From Flavobacteriales bacterium (GTDB taxonomy: Bacteria > Bacteroidota > Bacteroidia > Flavobacteriales_D > Sanyastnellaceae): a stretch of 64,000 nt of DNA. Both the position numbers and the translations under genes were made by a program. Below, piece after piece: positions 1-9,116 of this stretch (its first letter is position 1; the number at the start of each line of letters is the position of its first letter). The stretch covers positions 150,185-214,184 of the forward strand of contig PKEB01000004.1 of NCBI GenBank assembly GCA_002863125.1, written 5' to 3'. The notes below the pieces were generated by a model. That model ran no database searches and was not told the origin of the DNA. It worked only from the letters and a program-made list of their open reading frames with translations.

Positions 1-1190
1 GCAACATTGTGGACGACATACCCGACCACGACCGGGTAATCCAAGATTTGCAGTGGGTGGAGGCTGAATTTGGCGGTTCCATACCGTTTGAAATCATGGT
101 GGACACACGTCGCCCTGGGGGCGCCACCACCACCAACTCACTCAAGCACTTGGACCGCTTGCAAAACGTTTTGAAAGAATACCCCGAGTTCAGTCGTTCG
201 GTGAGCGCGGCGGATGCAACGAAGTTTGCTTTCCAGGCGTTCAAAAACGGCCACCCCAGAAACTACAGGCTTCCGCGCACCGGGATGGAAAGGACCCAAT
301 TTGGTCCTTGGCTTCGGGGGTCTGCAACTGCAGCCGAAGGATCGAAAATGGCTGAAGGGGTGACCGGAAACTTTTTTGATTCAACGCGGGCAGTAACGCG
401 CATAAGTGTGCAAATGGCCGACGTTGGCACCCTCGAAATGCGGGAATTGTTGAATGAGGTTCGTCCGCGGGTGGATTCCATTTTCCCTCCGGAGAAGTAC
501 GGCCTCACCATGACGGGCACTAGCGTGGCCTTCTTGGAAGGGACCACCTACATGGTCACCAACTTGGGCATTTCCATTGCCTTGGCCATCTGCGTCATTG
601 CGTTGATTATGGCGAGCCTCTTCAAGTCCACTCGGATGGTGGCCATCGCCTTGGTGCCCAACTTGTTTCCGCTGCTTTTCACGGCAGGGGTCATGGGGTG
701 GTTTGGTATTGCCATCAAACCTTCCACGGTGCTGGTGTTTAGCATTGCGTTTGGCATTTCGGTTGATGACACCATTCACTTCCTGGCCAAGTATCGTCAA
801 GAACTCAACATGAAAAGTTGGAACATTAGGGAGGCGGTCCTCATGGCGCTCAAAGAGACGGGCGTGAGCATGATGTACACCTCCATCGTCTTGTTCTTTG
901 GGTTCTTGATGTTTGCCATATCAAATTTTGAAGGGACGCGTTTTTTAGGCGTTTTGGTTTCCATTACCTTGGCTGTAGCGATGAGTACGAATTTGCTGCT
1001 GCTGCCCTCCCTGCTGCTGGAGTTCGAAAAAGCCCTGACGACTCGGTCGTTCTCAGAGCCGTTTTTCTCCCTGATGGATGAGGAAGAAGACATCGAATTG
1101 GAAGAGTTGGCAATTCAACAGGGGCTTTCCCCAGGCAAAGGAGATGAACAGCATGAAGCATTGAAGGGGCAGCGCGAACAAAACAACTAA
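1..1190 (+). CDS. RND/MMPL-family exporter, C-terminal part (5' end outside window)
   Basis: This is the C-terminal part of an inner-membrane RND-superfamily (MMPL / sterol-sensing-like) transporter. The frame is open to the left edge, so the true start lies upstream; the first complete codon is at base 3. After a periplasmic segment there are five hydrophobic helices. The first lies around TNLGISIALAICVIAL, and the third carries the RND signature GISVDDTIHF, whose paired Asp residues are typical of proton-driven family members. The tail after the last helix is acidic and then Gln/Lys rich. The substrate cannot be inferred. The gene is followed 12 bases later by rfbA on the same strand. The family call is firm; the role in lipid or hydrophobe export is family inference only. 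Confidence 0.85.
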   Translation, partial: NIVDDIPDHDRVIQDLQWVEAEFGGSIPFEIMVDTRRPGGATTTNSLKHLDRLQNVLKEYPEFSRSVSAADATKFAFQAFKNGHPRNYRLPRTGMERTQFGPWLRGSATAAEGSKMAEGVTGNFFDSTRAVTRISVQMADVGTLEMRELLNEVRPRVDSIFPPEKYGLTMTGTSVAFLEGTTYMVTNLGISIALAICVIALIMASLFKSTRMVAIALVPNLFPLLFTAGVMGWFGIAIKPSTVLVFSIAFGISVDDTIHFLAKYRQELNMKSWNIREAVLMALKETGVSMMYTSIVLFFGFLMFAISNFEGTRFLGVLVSITLAVAMSTNLLLLPSLLLEFEKALTTRSFSEPFFSLMDEEEDIELEELAIQQGLSPGKGDEQHEALKGQREQNN

Positions 1191-1202
1191 GTCAAAGACA
1201 CC

Positions 1203-2087
1203 ATGAAAGGCATCATTTTAGCAGGAGGATTGGGCTCCCGATTGTGGCCGCTGACCAAAGCTGTTTCGAAGCAGCTCATGCCGGTTTATGACAAGCCGAT
1301 GATCTACTACCCGCTCTCTACCTTGATGCTAAGCGGCATTCGCGAGGTGTTGATTATCAGCACGCCGACGGACTTGCCGGGTTTTAAGCGCCTGCTGGCT
1401 GACGGTTCGGACATCGGGTGTCAGATTCAATACGCAGAGCAGCCGGAGCCCAACGGGCTGGCCCAAGCGTTCGTCATTGGTGCGGATTTCATCGGTGATG
1501 ATAAGGTGGCGTTGGTGCTGGGGGACAACATCTTCTACGGTCCGAGTTTTGGCCGTCAGTTGCGCGCAAACACCAACCCGGATGGCGCCATTGTGTATGC
1601 CTATTACGTCAATGCCCCTGAGCGGTATGGCGTGGTGACGTTTAATGAGAGCGACAAGGCGGTGAACATTGTTGAGAAACCGGTCAAGCCGCCTTCCAAT
1701 TACGCCGTACCGGGCCTTTATTTCTACGACAACGACGTTGTCGAGATCGCAGCAAACCTCGAGCCGAGTGCCCGTGGGGAATACGAAATCACCGACGTGA
1801 ACAAGGCATACCTCGAAGCGGGCAAGCTCTTCGTATCGAAAATGGACCGTGGCATGGTATGGCTTGATACCGGCACGCACCATTCGCTGATGCAAGCTTC
1901 GCAATATGTCCAGGTCATTGAAGAGCGGCAGGGATTGAAGATCGGCTGCATCGAAGAAATCGCCTGGCGCATGGGGTACATCGACGATGCCACCCTCGAA
2001 AAGGTCGCGCGCCCCCTGCAAAAATCCGGATACGGTGATTACTTGTTGGAACAATTGAAGCGCGGCCGCGGTAGTTCCAGAAAATGA
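1203..2087 (+). CDS. rfbA: Glucose-1-phosphate thymidylyltransferase
   Basis: This enzyme makes dTDP-glucose from glucose-1-phosphate and dTTP, the first step of dTDP-L-rhamnose synthesis in the cytoplasm. The 294-residue product has the usual family length. Its N-terminus carries the nucleotidyltransferase motif [11 protein letters not shown] followed by the conserved [16 protein letters not shown] block. Later motifs include LGDNIFYG (metal-binding Asp), EKP and WLDTGTH. The gene overlaps the next ORF by 4 bases (ATGA), implying translational coupling with a prenyl synthase. rfbD sits separately at 16293, so the rhamnose genes are split in this genome. Family assignment is very secure. Confidence 0.96.
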   Translation: MKGIILAGGLGSRLWPLTKAVSKQLMPVYDKPMIYYPLSTLMLSGIREVLIISTPTDLPGFKRLLADGSDIGCQIQYAEQPEPNGLAQAFVIGADFIGDDKVALVLGDNIFYGPSFGRQLRANTNPDGAIVYAYYVNAPERYGVVTFNESDKAVNIVEKPVKPPSNYAVPGLYFYDNDVVEIAANLEPSARGEYEITDVNKAYLEAGKLFVSKMDRGMVWLDTGTHHSLMQASQYVQVIEERQGLKIGCIEEIAWRMGYIDDATLEKVARPLQKSGYGDYLLEQLKRGRGSSRK

Positions 2088-3067
2088 CGCATCCCAACCT
2101 CACCCGACTCAAGGACCAGGCTGATGCGGCCATCGAAGCTTTTCTGAAGCAGTGGCCCGAATCTGCGGGCGACGGCTTGTATGCGCCGGTTCATTACCTC
2201 ATGCAGTTGGGGGGCAAACGCCTGCGCGCGGTGCTGGCGCTGTCGGCAGCGGAAGCCGAAGGTGCCCCGTGTGAAGTGGCCTTTCCGGCCGCCATGGGCG
2301 TGGAGTTGTTCCACAACTTCACCTTGATGCACGACGACATCATGGATGCGGCGCCGTTGCGCCGTGGGAAGGAAACCGTGCACATTAAGTGGGACGAGAA
2401 CGCCGCCATCCTCTCGGGGGACGCGATGTACACCTTGGCGCATATTGCGTTGGCGCAATTGCCAGCGGAAGGGCTGCCCAAGGCGCTGCGGTTGTTCAAC
2501 CAAACGGCGCTCGAAGTGTGCTTGGGCCAGCAAAGTGACATGGCGTTTGAAACGCGAAACGACGTCACGGTTGCGGAGTACATGGAAATGATTCGCCTCA
2601 AAACTTCGGTGTTGGTCGCTGCGTCCTTGGCGCTGGGGGCGATTGCCGCTGGTGCGTCGGAGGAGCGTGTGAAGTTGTGGTATGCGCTTGGCGAAGAATT
2701 GGGCCTCGCGTTCCAGATGCAGGACGACCTGTTGGACGCGTTCGGCGATGAGCAAGTGGGGAAGCAACTCGGTGGCGACATCCTCGCTGATAAGAAGACC
2801 TTCTTGCGCCTGTACACCCAGGAAAACGGAGGGGGAGCTGCCCAAGAGGTCCTTGCGAAATGGGATGGGCAACGGCACGACGCCCCGGCGAAAATTGAGG
2901 CCGTTCGCTCAGCGATGACCGCTGCCGGTGCAGCCGATGCAGCGCGCGAGTTGATGCACGGCCACGTGGCCAAAGCGATGGCGAGTGCCGAAGCATTGGG
3001 GTTGGAAAGCAGCCACCTGGAGTGGTTCCAGTACCTCGGTGGCATGGTGACCCAGCGAACGTCGTAA
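2084..3067 (+). CDS. Polyprenyl diphosphate synthase (trans-isoprenyl type)
   Basis: This head-to-tail isoprenyl diphosphate synthase condenses IPP with allylic diphosphates in the cytoplasm. Both Asp-rich Mg2+/diphosphate sites are intact: D84-D85-I-M-D88 and D214-D215-L-L-D218. The substrate motif GGKRLR lies near residue 43, and the length (327 aa) is typical. Phe79, five residues before the first Asp motif, is the kind of bulky residue associated with shorter (C15-C20) products. That is only a hint, and an octaprenyl product cannot be excluded. The start ATG overlaps the rfbA stop (ATGA), so the two genes are probably co-translated. Confidence 0.9.
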   Translation: MTHPNLTRLKDQADAAIEAFLKQWPESAGDGLYAPVHYLMQLGGKRLRAVLALSAAEAEGAPCEVAFPAAMGVELFHNFTLMHDDIMDAAPLRRGKETVHIKWDENAAILSGDAMYTLAHIALAQLPAEGLPKALRLFNQTALEVCLGQQSDMAFETRNDVTVAEYMEMIRLKTSVLVAASLALGAIAAGASEERVKLWYALGEELGLAFQMQDDLLDAFGDEQVGKQLGGDILADKKTFLRLYTQENGGGAAQEVLAKWDGQRHDAPAKIEAVRSAMTAAGAADAARELMHGHVAKAMASAEALGLESSHLEWFQYLGGMVTQRTS

Positions 3068-3069
3068 AG

Positions 3070-3450
3070 GTGGAAAAAGAAACTGCGCTGACGCACTGGC
3101 TGGAAGGCCGCAACCTGCCTGAGGGCCGCTCCGTCGAAGCGTTCAAGCAAGCGGTACAGCACCAGCTCGTCAAGGATTTTCAATGGGATGCTGAGCGTGT
3201 GGGTGAAGTGCGCATCTCTTTATTGCAATTGTTGGAAGACGAAATCAACTGGGGTATGGAACGGAATCCGACCGGTTTGTTCGCGTGTTTCTACCGCTTG
3301 GATCTGGGGGAGGCGGTCATCCGCGAGGTGATGGATTGGAACGAGCGGCCTCAAGCCGCGGCCAAGTTGGCCGAGTTGTCCCTCGAGCGCGCGGCGCAGA
3401 AGGTGTGGCTGCGTTGGACCTTCGGCGCCGTAGACTCGGCAACAGGGTAG
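3070..3450 (+). CDS. Small conserved-looking protein of unknown function
   Basis: I do not recognise this 126-residue product. The open frame begins at 3022, but that would overlap the prenyl synthase by 46 bases. A GTG at 3070, two bases after the upstream stop codon, is the more plausible start (VEKETALTHWLEG). The product looks soluble and mostly helical, is rich in Trp, Glu and Arg, and has no signal peptide or membrane helix. Its codon use resembles the neighbours. It is probably the last gene of the rfbA-prenyl synthase transcript, because a promoter for sucA follows at 3497. No function is proposed. Confidence 0.6.
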   Translation: MEKETALTHWLEGRNLPEGRSVEAFKQAVQHQLVKDFQWDAERVGEVRISLLQLLEDEINWGMERNPTGLFACFYRLDLGEAVIREVMDWNERPQAAAKLAELSLERAAQKVWLRWTFGAVDSATG

Positions 3451-3496
3451 AGGGTAGCTTCCTTCGTTATTCCTTCTCCTTCTGATGGGCTCGGTG

Positions 3497-3504
3497 TATC
3501 TTTG
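3497..3504 (+). promoter_or_regulatory. TAnnTTTG promoter box for sucA
   Basis: TATCTTTG matches the Bacteroidota -7 consensus TAnnTTTG exactly. It lies 25 bases before the ATG at 3530. It also lies downstream of the earlier in-frame ATG at 3485, so that longer start would not be in the mRNA. I see no clear -33 TTTG. Confidence 0.6.
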
Positions 3505-3529
3505 TTACACGAACCCACGTATAGTCCGC

Positions 3530-6256
3530 ATGGACCCTTTAGATTTCATCAGCCAAGCTGAGCCGCAAGCGATTGAATCTCTGTACCAGCAGTACCGTTC
3601 AAACCCGAATTCCGTTGACGCGAGTTGGCGGCTTTTTTTTAAGGGCTTTGATTTGGCTACCGCCTCTTATGGCGAGGATGCAGCGTCCCCTCAGACCCTC
3701 AAGGAATTTCAAGTCATCAACTTGATTCACGCGTACCGCGTCCGGGGTCACTTCTTCACCAAGACCAATCCGGTGCGTGCGCGTCGAGTATACAGCCCGG
3801 ATTTGAGCTTGGAAAATTTCGGCCTGTCAACGGCGGACCTTGATACGGTCTTTCAGGCGGGAACGGAGGTGGGCATCGGGCCTTCGACGCTGAAGGAGAT
3901 TATCGACCACTTGGAGCTGACATATTGCCACGCCATTGGCATCGAGTACATGTCCATTCAGGACGTGGAGCGCCAGGCCTGGGTGCGCGAGCACATCGAG
4001 CTCGCCAACCGCCCGCGCATCGGCGTAGAAGACCGGGTTCAGATTTTGAAAAAACTCGCACAAGCGACCTTGTTTGAAGAGTTTCTCCAGAAAAAGTTCG
4101 TCGGCCAGAAGCGCTTTTCCCTCGAGGGCGGTGAGACCTTGATTGCGGCATTGGATGCCGTGGTGGAAGAGGGCACAAAGCACGGGGTGAAGGAAGTGTT
4201 CATCGGCATGGCCCACCGCGGTCGTCTGTCGACATTGGCGCACATTCTCGGCAAGCCCTACGAGGAGATTTTCTGCGAATTCGAAGGGAAGGCATATGAC
4301 GAAGAGGGCGAATTCGATGGTGACGTCAAGTACCACCTCGGCTACTCGCGCGCCTTGAAGGCCGATACCGGTGAGGAAGTGACCATCTCCCTCGCACCCA
4401 ACCCGTCTCACCTTGAGGCGGTCGGGCCGGTGGTGGAAGGGTTGTCGCGGGCACGCATCGATGCTTTGGGCGGCGAAGAATCGGCGGTCCTACCGATCCT
4501 CATTCACGGGGATGCGGCCATTTCTGGCCAAGGCGTCGTGTACGAGGTGGCGCAGATGGCCCAACTCGACGGCTACCGCACGGGCGGAACCGTCCATTTC
4601 GTGGTCAACAACCAAGTGGGCTTCACGACGAATTACTTGGACGGACGGAGTTCGATTTATTGCACGGATGTCGGCAAGGTGACCCAGTCACTCGTATTCC
4701 ACGTCAATGCGGACGAGGCGGAAGCCGTGGTTCAGGTCATGCGCATCGCGCTGGCCTACCGCCAGCGGTGGAACCAGGACGTCTACATCGATTTGCTGGG
4801 GTACCGCAAATACGGCCACAACGAAGGCGACGAGCCCATGTTCACCCAGCCGCAGTTGTACAAGGCCATTGCCAAACACGACAATCCGTTCAAGCTGTAC
4901 ACCGACCGGCTCGTGGCAGACGGCAGCATGAAGCAAGAAGAAGTGGAGCGGGTGCGTACGGATTTGCAGTCCCGCATGGAAGAGGCGTTCGAAAAAGCGC
5001 AGAAACGCGAGATGGCGAGCGTCGAGGATTTCTTGGGTGACCTCTGGGCGTCATACAGTGCGGCTGACGAGGCGGCCTTGGCGAGCACGCCCAAAACCTC
5101 CGTAACCGAGAAGAAGCTCAAGTCGTTGGCTGTGGCCATGTCGACCTTGCCCGAAGGCAAAAAGTTTTACCGCAAGGTCCAGCGCCTCATGCGGGATCGG
5201 TTGAAGATGATCGAGGAGGACCGGTTGGATTGGGCACTGGGTGAATTGTTGGCTTACGCCACGCTGTTGGTGGAAGGCCACCCCGTGCGAATCAGCGGTC
5301 AAGATGTTGAGCGTGGGACGTTCTCGCACCGCCACGCGGTGGTGAAAACCGAGGACAGCGAAGAGGAAGTGATTCCACTGAACCTGCTGGATAAGAAACA
5401 AGCCAAGTTGACCATTTTCAACTCGCTGTTGAGTGAGTACGCGGTGTCTGGATTCGACTACGGATACGCCTTTGCAACGCCCAATGGCCTGACCATTTGG
5501 GAGGCGCAATTCGGCGATTTCAATAACGGAGCGCAGATTCTGTTCGACCAGTTTTTGAGCGCAGCTGAAGACAAGTGGCGGACCATGAACGGCCTCACCC
5601 TCTTGTTGCCGCACGGTTACGAAGGCATGGGTTCGGAACACAGTTCGGGCCGCATGGAGCGGTTCTTGCAACTCGGCAGCGGAGACAACTTCTTCGTCTG
5701 CAACATCACGGAGCCCGCGAACTATTTCCACCTCTTGCGCCGACAAGTCAAGTTCGGATTCCGCAAGCCGCTGGTGGTCTTCACGCCCAAAAAATTGCTG
5801 CGTTACCCCAAGGCTGTGTCCGGTTTTGCCGCCATGGCCAAAGGAGGTTTCCAGAAGGTCATTGACGATCCGCGCATGGCCACCGCAGCGGCGCGAAAGC
5901 CCGTGAATACTGTGGTGTTGTGCTCGGGTAAAATTTACTACGACTTGATCGAGCGCTTGGAGGAACAGGCCGCCCCGAACATCGCATTTGTGCGCGTGGA
6001 ACAATTGCATCCGCTACCCCAAGCGGAATTGGACGCGGTTGTTCAGCAATACGGTGCGGATGCCAACTGCATTTGGGTTCAAGAGGAACCCCAAAATATG
6101 GGCGCCTGGTCGTTCATACTGCAGCATTACACCGCGGTTCCGTTGAGCGTGATTTCGCGCAGCCTGAGTGCGAGCCCTGCTTCGGGCAGTTCGGCAGTCC
6201 ATGCCAAGCGTCAATCGGCCATTGTCGACGAGGTTTTTTCGCATGCCAACGGTTAA
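3530..6256 (+). CDS. sucA: 2-oxoglutarate dehydrogenase E1 component
   Basis: This thiamine diphosphate-dependent E1 subunit decarboxylates 2-oxoglutarate in the TCA cycle and passes the succinyl group to the E2 lipoyl domain. The 908-residue protein starts MDPLDFISQAEPQAIESLY, the standard N-terminal E2-contact segment of this family. Visible landmarks are GMAHRGRL, the ThDP/Mg motif HGDAAISGQG followed by NNQVGFTT, GYRKYGHNEGDEP, and the C-terminal EEPQNMGAW. The frame is open from an ATG at 3485, but a TAnnTTTG promoter at 3497-3504 and family alignment both favour 3530. sucB follows 82 bases downstream; E3 is not in this window. Confidence 0.96.
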   Translation: MDPLDFISQAEPQAIESLYQQYRSNPNSVDASWRLFFKGFDLATASYGEDAASPQTLKEFQVINLIHAYRVRGHFFTKTNPVRARRVYSPDLSLENFGLSTADLDTVFQAGTEVGIGPSTLKEIIDHLELTYCHAIGIEYMSIQDVERQAWVREHIELANRPRIGVEDRVQILKKLAQATLFEEFLQKKFVGQKRFSLEGGETLIAALDAVVEEGTKHGVKEVFIGMAHRGRLSTLAHILGKPYEEIFCEFEGKAYDEEGEFDGDVKYHLGYSRALKADTGEEVTISLAPNPSHLEAVGPVVEGLSRARIDALGGEESAVLPILIHGDAAISGQGVVYEVAQMAQLDGYRTGGTVHFVVNNQVGFTTNYLDGRSSIYCTDVGKVTQSLVFHVNADEAEAVVQVMRIALAYRQRWNQDVYIDLLGYRKYGHNEGDEPMFTQPQLYKAIAKHDNPFKLYTDRLVADGSMKQEEVERVRTDLQSRMEEAFEKAQKREMASVEDFLGDLWASYSAADEAALASTPKTSVTEKKLKSLAVAMSTLPEGKKFYRKVQRLMRDRLKMIEEDRLDWALGELLAYATLLVEGHPVRISGQDVERGTFSHRHAVVKTEDSEEEVIPLNLLDKKQAKLTIFNSLLSEYAVSGFDYGYAFATPNGLTIWEAQFGDFNNGAQILFDQFLSAAEDKWRTMNGLTLLLPHGYEGMGSEHSSGRMERFLQLGSGDNFFVCNITEPANYFHLLRRQVKFGFRKPLVVFTPKKLLRYPKAVSGFAAMAKGGFQKVIDDPRMATAAARKPVNTVVLCSGKIYYDLIERLEEQAAPNIAFVRVEQLHPLPQAELDAVVQQYGADANCIWVQEEPQNMGAWSFILQHYTAVPLSVISRSLSASPASGSSAVHAKRQSAIVDEVFSHANG

Positions 6257-6338
6257 GAAAAGATTCAGCGTCGCCCCCAATCCGGTTGACTTCCGTTGTT
6301 AATTGCACGCTAACGTCCATTCCAATACACGACGAATC

Positions 6339-7580
6339 ATGTCCCAACTTGAAATGAAAGTCCCGAGTCCGGGAGAGTCCATCAGCGAAGTGGAAATCGC
6401 CACCTGGCTTGTTTCCGATGGCGATTACGTGGAGAAAGACCAAGCCATTGCGGAGGTGGATTCGGACAAGGCCACTCTTGAACTTCCCGCCGAAGCGGCC
6501 GGAATTATCACGCTCAAGGCAGAGGAGGGGGACACCATCGAAGTGGGCGCGGTGTGTTGCTTGATTGACACATCGGCTAAAGCGCCGGCCAAGAAAGCCG
6601 CACCTGCTCCAAAAGCGGAACCAGCACCAGCACCAACTCCGGCTCCTGCGCCGGCCCCCGCTCCAGCCGCGAAAGCCACCCACGCCGCCGGACATCCTTC
6701 GCCAGCTGCTAAGAAAATGCTGGCCGAGAGCGGCTTGAAAGCCAGCCAAGTTCAAGGCACAGGACGGGACGGTCGCATTTTGAAACAAGATGTACTCGCT
6801 GCTTTGGCGGCAGGATTTGACGGTTCTTCCGCAGCCCAGTGGGGCGGTACACGCGAGGTGCGACGTGAGAAAATGTCCATGCTGCGCCGCAAGGTTGCGG
6901 AGCGCTTAGTCGGGGTCAAAAACGAAACGGCCATGTTGACCACGTTTAACGAGGTAGACATGAAGCCGGTGATGGACCTGCGCGCGAAGTACAAGGATGC
7001 CTTCCGCGAAGCGCATGGCGTCGGTTTGGGCTTCATGAGCTTTTTCACCAAGGCGGTTACGCATGCCATTGCGCAATTCCCTACGGTCAATGGCATGATC
7101 GATGGCAAGGAAGTCATTTTGCCCGAATACGCTGACATTGGGATCGCTGTGAGCTCGCCAAAAGGCCTAATGGTTCCCGTTGTTCGCAATGCGGAGACGA
7201 TGAGTTTGGCGCAGATTGAAGCCGATATCAAACGCTTGGCCATCCGTGCACGAGACGGCGAATTGGGCATCGATGAAATGCAAGGTGGTACGTTCACTAT
7301 CACCAACGGTGGTGTCTTCGGATCCATGTTGTCCACGCCCATCATCAACCCACCACAGAGCGCCATTCTGGGCATGCACAACATCGTGGAACGCCCCGTC
7401 GCAGTCAACGGAAAAGTTGAGGTGCGCCCGGTTATGTACGTGGCTTTGAGCTACGATCACCGCATCATTGACGGAAAAGAAAGCGTCGGATTCCTCTACG
7501 CGATCAAAGAAATGATCGAGCAACCTGAGCGCCTGCTCTTCACGGGCAAGAGCCCAGAGGAAGTCCTGCTCGGCCTTTGA
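6339..7580 (+). CDS. sucB: 2-oxoglutarate dehydrogenase E2 (dihydrolipoyl succinyltransferase)
   Basis: This is the core E2 subunit, which transfers succinyl groups from the lipoyl arm to CoA. The start is ATG at 6339 ([14 protein letters not shown]); an earlier ATG-initiated frame from 6303 lacks family support. Domains in order are: a lipoyl domain with the modified Lys44 in VDSDKATLE; a Pro/Ala-rich swinging linker around residues 90-115; a peripheral subunit-binding domain around 117-158; and a catalytic acyltransferase domain ending in the active-site motif SYDHRIIDG. The length of 413 aa is normal. A hairpin starts right after the stop, but it reads as a terminator for the opposite strand. 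Confidence 0.96.
   Translation: MSQLEMKVPSPGESISEVEIATWLVSDGDYVEKDQAIAEVDSDKATLELPAEAAGIITLKAEEGDTIEVGAVCCLIDTSAKAPAKKAAPAPKAEPAPAPTPAPAPAPAPAAKATHAAGHPSPAAKKMLAESGLKASQVQGTGRDGRILKQDVLAALAAGFDGSSAAQWGGTREVRREKMSMLRRKVAERLVGVKNETAMLTTFNEVDMKPVMDLRAKYKDAFREAHGVGLGFMSFFTKAVTHAIAQFPTVNGMIDGKEVILPEYADIGIAVSSPKGLMVPVVRNAETMSLAQIEADIKRLAIRARDGELGIDEMQGGTFTITNGGVFGSMLSTPIINPPQSAILGMHNIVERPVAVNGKVEVRPVMYVALSYDHRIIDGKESVGFLYAIKEMIEQPERLLFTGKSPEEVLLGL
6606..6672 (+). repeat. Pro/Ala-rich linker-coding low-complexity tract inside sucB
   Basis: This short imperfect repeat encodes alternating Pro-Ala pairs ([13 protein letters not shown]), the flexible linker between the lipoyl and subunit-binding domains. 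It is a normal E2 feature, but its near-repetitive bases make it a possible slippage or assembly-error site. Confidence 0.7.
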
Positions 7581-7582
7581 AC

Positions 7583-7611
7583 AAAAAACCCCGTACACAT
7601 GGCACGGGGTT
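7583..7611 (-). terminator. Intrinsic terminator of the small RNA (minus strand)
   Basis: Read on the minus strand, AACCCCGT, a 9-base loop and ACGGGGTT form an 8-bp GC-rich stem followed by six T residues. On the plus strand the stem is followed by ATAGG rather than a T run. It is therefore oriented for transcripts coming from the right (the small RNA, or rodA read-through), not for sucB. Confidence 0.8.
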
Positions 7612-7715
7612 ATAGGTTTGAATGGTTTGCTCGCCTTGTTTGTTCCAAATGAGGAAACCCATTGCGGCAGGCTGGCTGCACACAATGGGTCTCTATTATC
7701 ATTCCAAACAAAGCA
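7583..7715 (-). ncRNA. Putative 6S-like regulatory RNA
   Basis: No ORF explains this interval, but on the minus strand it has a promoter (7720-7751), a compact fold and a terminator. Predicted from base 7715, the RNA starts with TGCTTTGTTTG (7715-7705), which pairs with CAAACAAGGCG (7642-7632), 11 bp. An 11-by-11-base internal bubble follows (7704-7694 and 7653-7643). Next comes an 11-bp stem GAGACCCATTG/CAATGGGTTTC (7693-7683 and 7664-7654), capped by GCAG/CTGC. A closing stem at the 5' end, a large central bubble and an apical stem is the architecture of 6S RNA, which mimics an open promoter and binds RNA polymerase. A Bacteroidota 6S class (6S-Flavo) is known; homology to it is my inference. 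Confidence 0.65.
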
Positions 7716-7719
7716 CGCC

Positions 7720-7751
7720 CAAAGGTACAAATTTTCATCCTGTAAAACAAA
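7720..7751 (-). promoter_or_regulatory. Two-element Bacteroidota promoter for the small RNA
   Basis: On the minus strand, TTTG (7751-7748) lies 20 bases before TACCTTTG (7727-7720). This matches the Bacteroidota -33 TTTG and -7 TAnnTTTG elements with the expected spacing. Transcription should start near 7715, where the closing stem of the predicted RNA begins. Confidence 0.7.
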
Positions 7752-7793
7752 CTAAACGGATAAATTATTCGATTAAATATATATAAGTATCGA

Positions 7794-9116
7794 TTAATGA
7801 AGAATCGTGAAACGCTCGGCATCCAACCGTAACAGGACGAAAATCAATAAGGTAAATCCGACCAAGGACGAGCCACCTGCGCTGATAAAGGGCAACGGAA
7901 TTCCGATGACCGGAGCGAGTCCGAGCACCATTCCCACGTTGATGGCGAAGTGCATGAACAGAATGCTGGCCACGGCGTATGCGTAAATCCTGGTGAAATC
8001 GCTGCGCTGCCGTTCAGCCAGTGCTAGAATGCGCAGCAGCAGGAGTGTGAACAACAACAACGTGGCTGACGTGCCCATCAATCCCCATTCCTCTCCTATG
8101 GTGCAGAAGATGAAATCGGTCTCTTGTTCGGGGACAAATCCATAGGCGGTCATGGGGCCTTTCAAATAGCCTTTTCCCGTGAGCCCACCCGAACTGATGG
8201 CCGCTTTGGCGTGACGGATGTTGTAATCGGCATCGGGATTGCCCACATCGATGCCGAACAATACGTGGATTCTATCTTTCTGGTAGGGCCGGAGCACTTC
8301 CTCCAACCCGAATTGCAATCCAACGGACAGAACCAATGCCGCGGCAAAGCTGAAAAGGACTGCCCGACGGTTGCGTTTTCTCCGCCGCGGAACGGTCCAC
8401 TGGGGCACCGTGGCCCAGAGAAAGCCACCGATGCTCAGCAGGATGCCCCAGAGGATCCAGGCTCCAGTGGCTTCGCCTGCACCCGGGTAATGCACCGTGC
8501 TTGCCCCACTCAGAATGGTCGCGATGGTGACCAGTAGCGCACAGAGCACAGCGATTAACACATTGCCCGAAAGCCCTTCCCGGTAGAAGACCAAAATCAA
8601 CCCGGTAAACACCAACACTGTTCCGGCATCGGGCTGAAGCAGGACCAAGGCTGCTGGCAAGGAGACGATGGCTACCGCCTTGATCAATGAGCCCCATTGG
8701 TTGAACCGGTCCTGGTTGCGGCTGAGCATCCAAGCGAGCATCAGCGAGGTGCCGGTCTTCGCAAACTCCGAGGGCTGGATGCCGATGCCCCCGAATGAGA
8801 ACCACGATTTGGCCCCGCCAATGCGTTTTCCCACGGCCAATACTGCGAGGAGGAGCAGGACGTTCACGGCGTAGTGAATCACTGAGGTGCGAATGAAAAA
8901 TTCCCCTTCGATGACCAGCAGCAGGAAGGCCAACACCAAGCTCGCCCCGACCCAAATGAATTGCTTCCCGAGCTTCCCGCTGAAATCGAACCACTCGACC
9001 GTGCTCGCACCGGCGGTGGCGCTGGCCACGTTGAACAGCCCGATGAGCATCAAGGCGAACACCAACCCGGCTGTGAGCCAATCAATGCGCTGTGATATGG
9101 GGGCTGTTCTCCTCAC
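7794..9116 (-). CDS. rodA: Rod-shape-determining peptidoglycan polymerase RodA
   Basis: This SEDS-family glycosyltransferase polymerises lipid II into glycan strands during cell elongation, in complex with PBP2. The 440-residue product is a polytopic membrane protein with about ten hydrophobic segments. Conserved SEDS blocks are present: GGIGIQPSEFAK, the periplasmic loop with KGPMTAYGFVPEQETDFIFC, and the final IPLPFISAGGSSL. There is an insert with a basic cytoplasmic stretch (PRRRKRNRR) in the middle, which makes it longer than E. coli RodA (370 aa). The start overlaps the stop of mrdA by 4 bases. It is the last gene of the mreB-to-rodA operon. Confidence 0.95.
   Translation of the reverse strand: MRRTAPISQRIDWLTAGLVFALMLIGLFNVASATAGASTVEWFDFSGKLGKQFIWVGASLVLAFLLLVIEGEFFIRTSVIHYAVNVLLLLAVLAVGKRIGGAKSWFSFGGIGIQPSEFAKTGTSLMLAWMLSRNQDRFNQWGSLIKAVAIVSLPAALVLLQPDAGTVLVFTGLILVFYREGLSGNVLIAVLCALLVTIATILSGASTVHYPGAGEATGAWILWGILLSIGGFLWATVPQWTVPRRRKRNRRAVLFSFAAALVLSVGLQFGLEEVLRPYQKDRIHVLFGIDVGNPDADYNIRHAKAAISSGGLTGKGYLKGPMTAYGFVPEQETDFIFCTIGEEWGLMGTSATLLLFTLLLLRILALAERQRSDFTRIYAYAVASILFMHFAINVGMVLGLAPVIGIPLPFISAGGSSLVGFTLLIFVLLRLDAERFTILH

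Noticed and set aside
5051..6010. A 319-codon minus-strand frame inside sucA
   Set aside because: It is a shadow of the E1 catalytic region, with no supporting motif.
6606..6672. The repetitive tract in sucB as a tandem repeat element
   Set aside because: It encodes the expected Pro/Ala linker of an E2 subunit, so protein function explains it.
7583..7611. The hairpin after sucB as a sucB terminator
   Set aside because: On the plus strand the stem is followed by ATAGG, not a T run; the T run is on the minus strand, so it belongs to the small RNA or rodA read-through.
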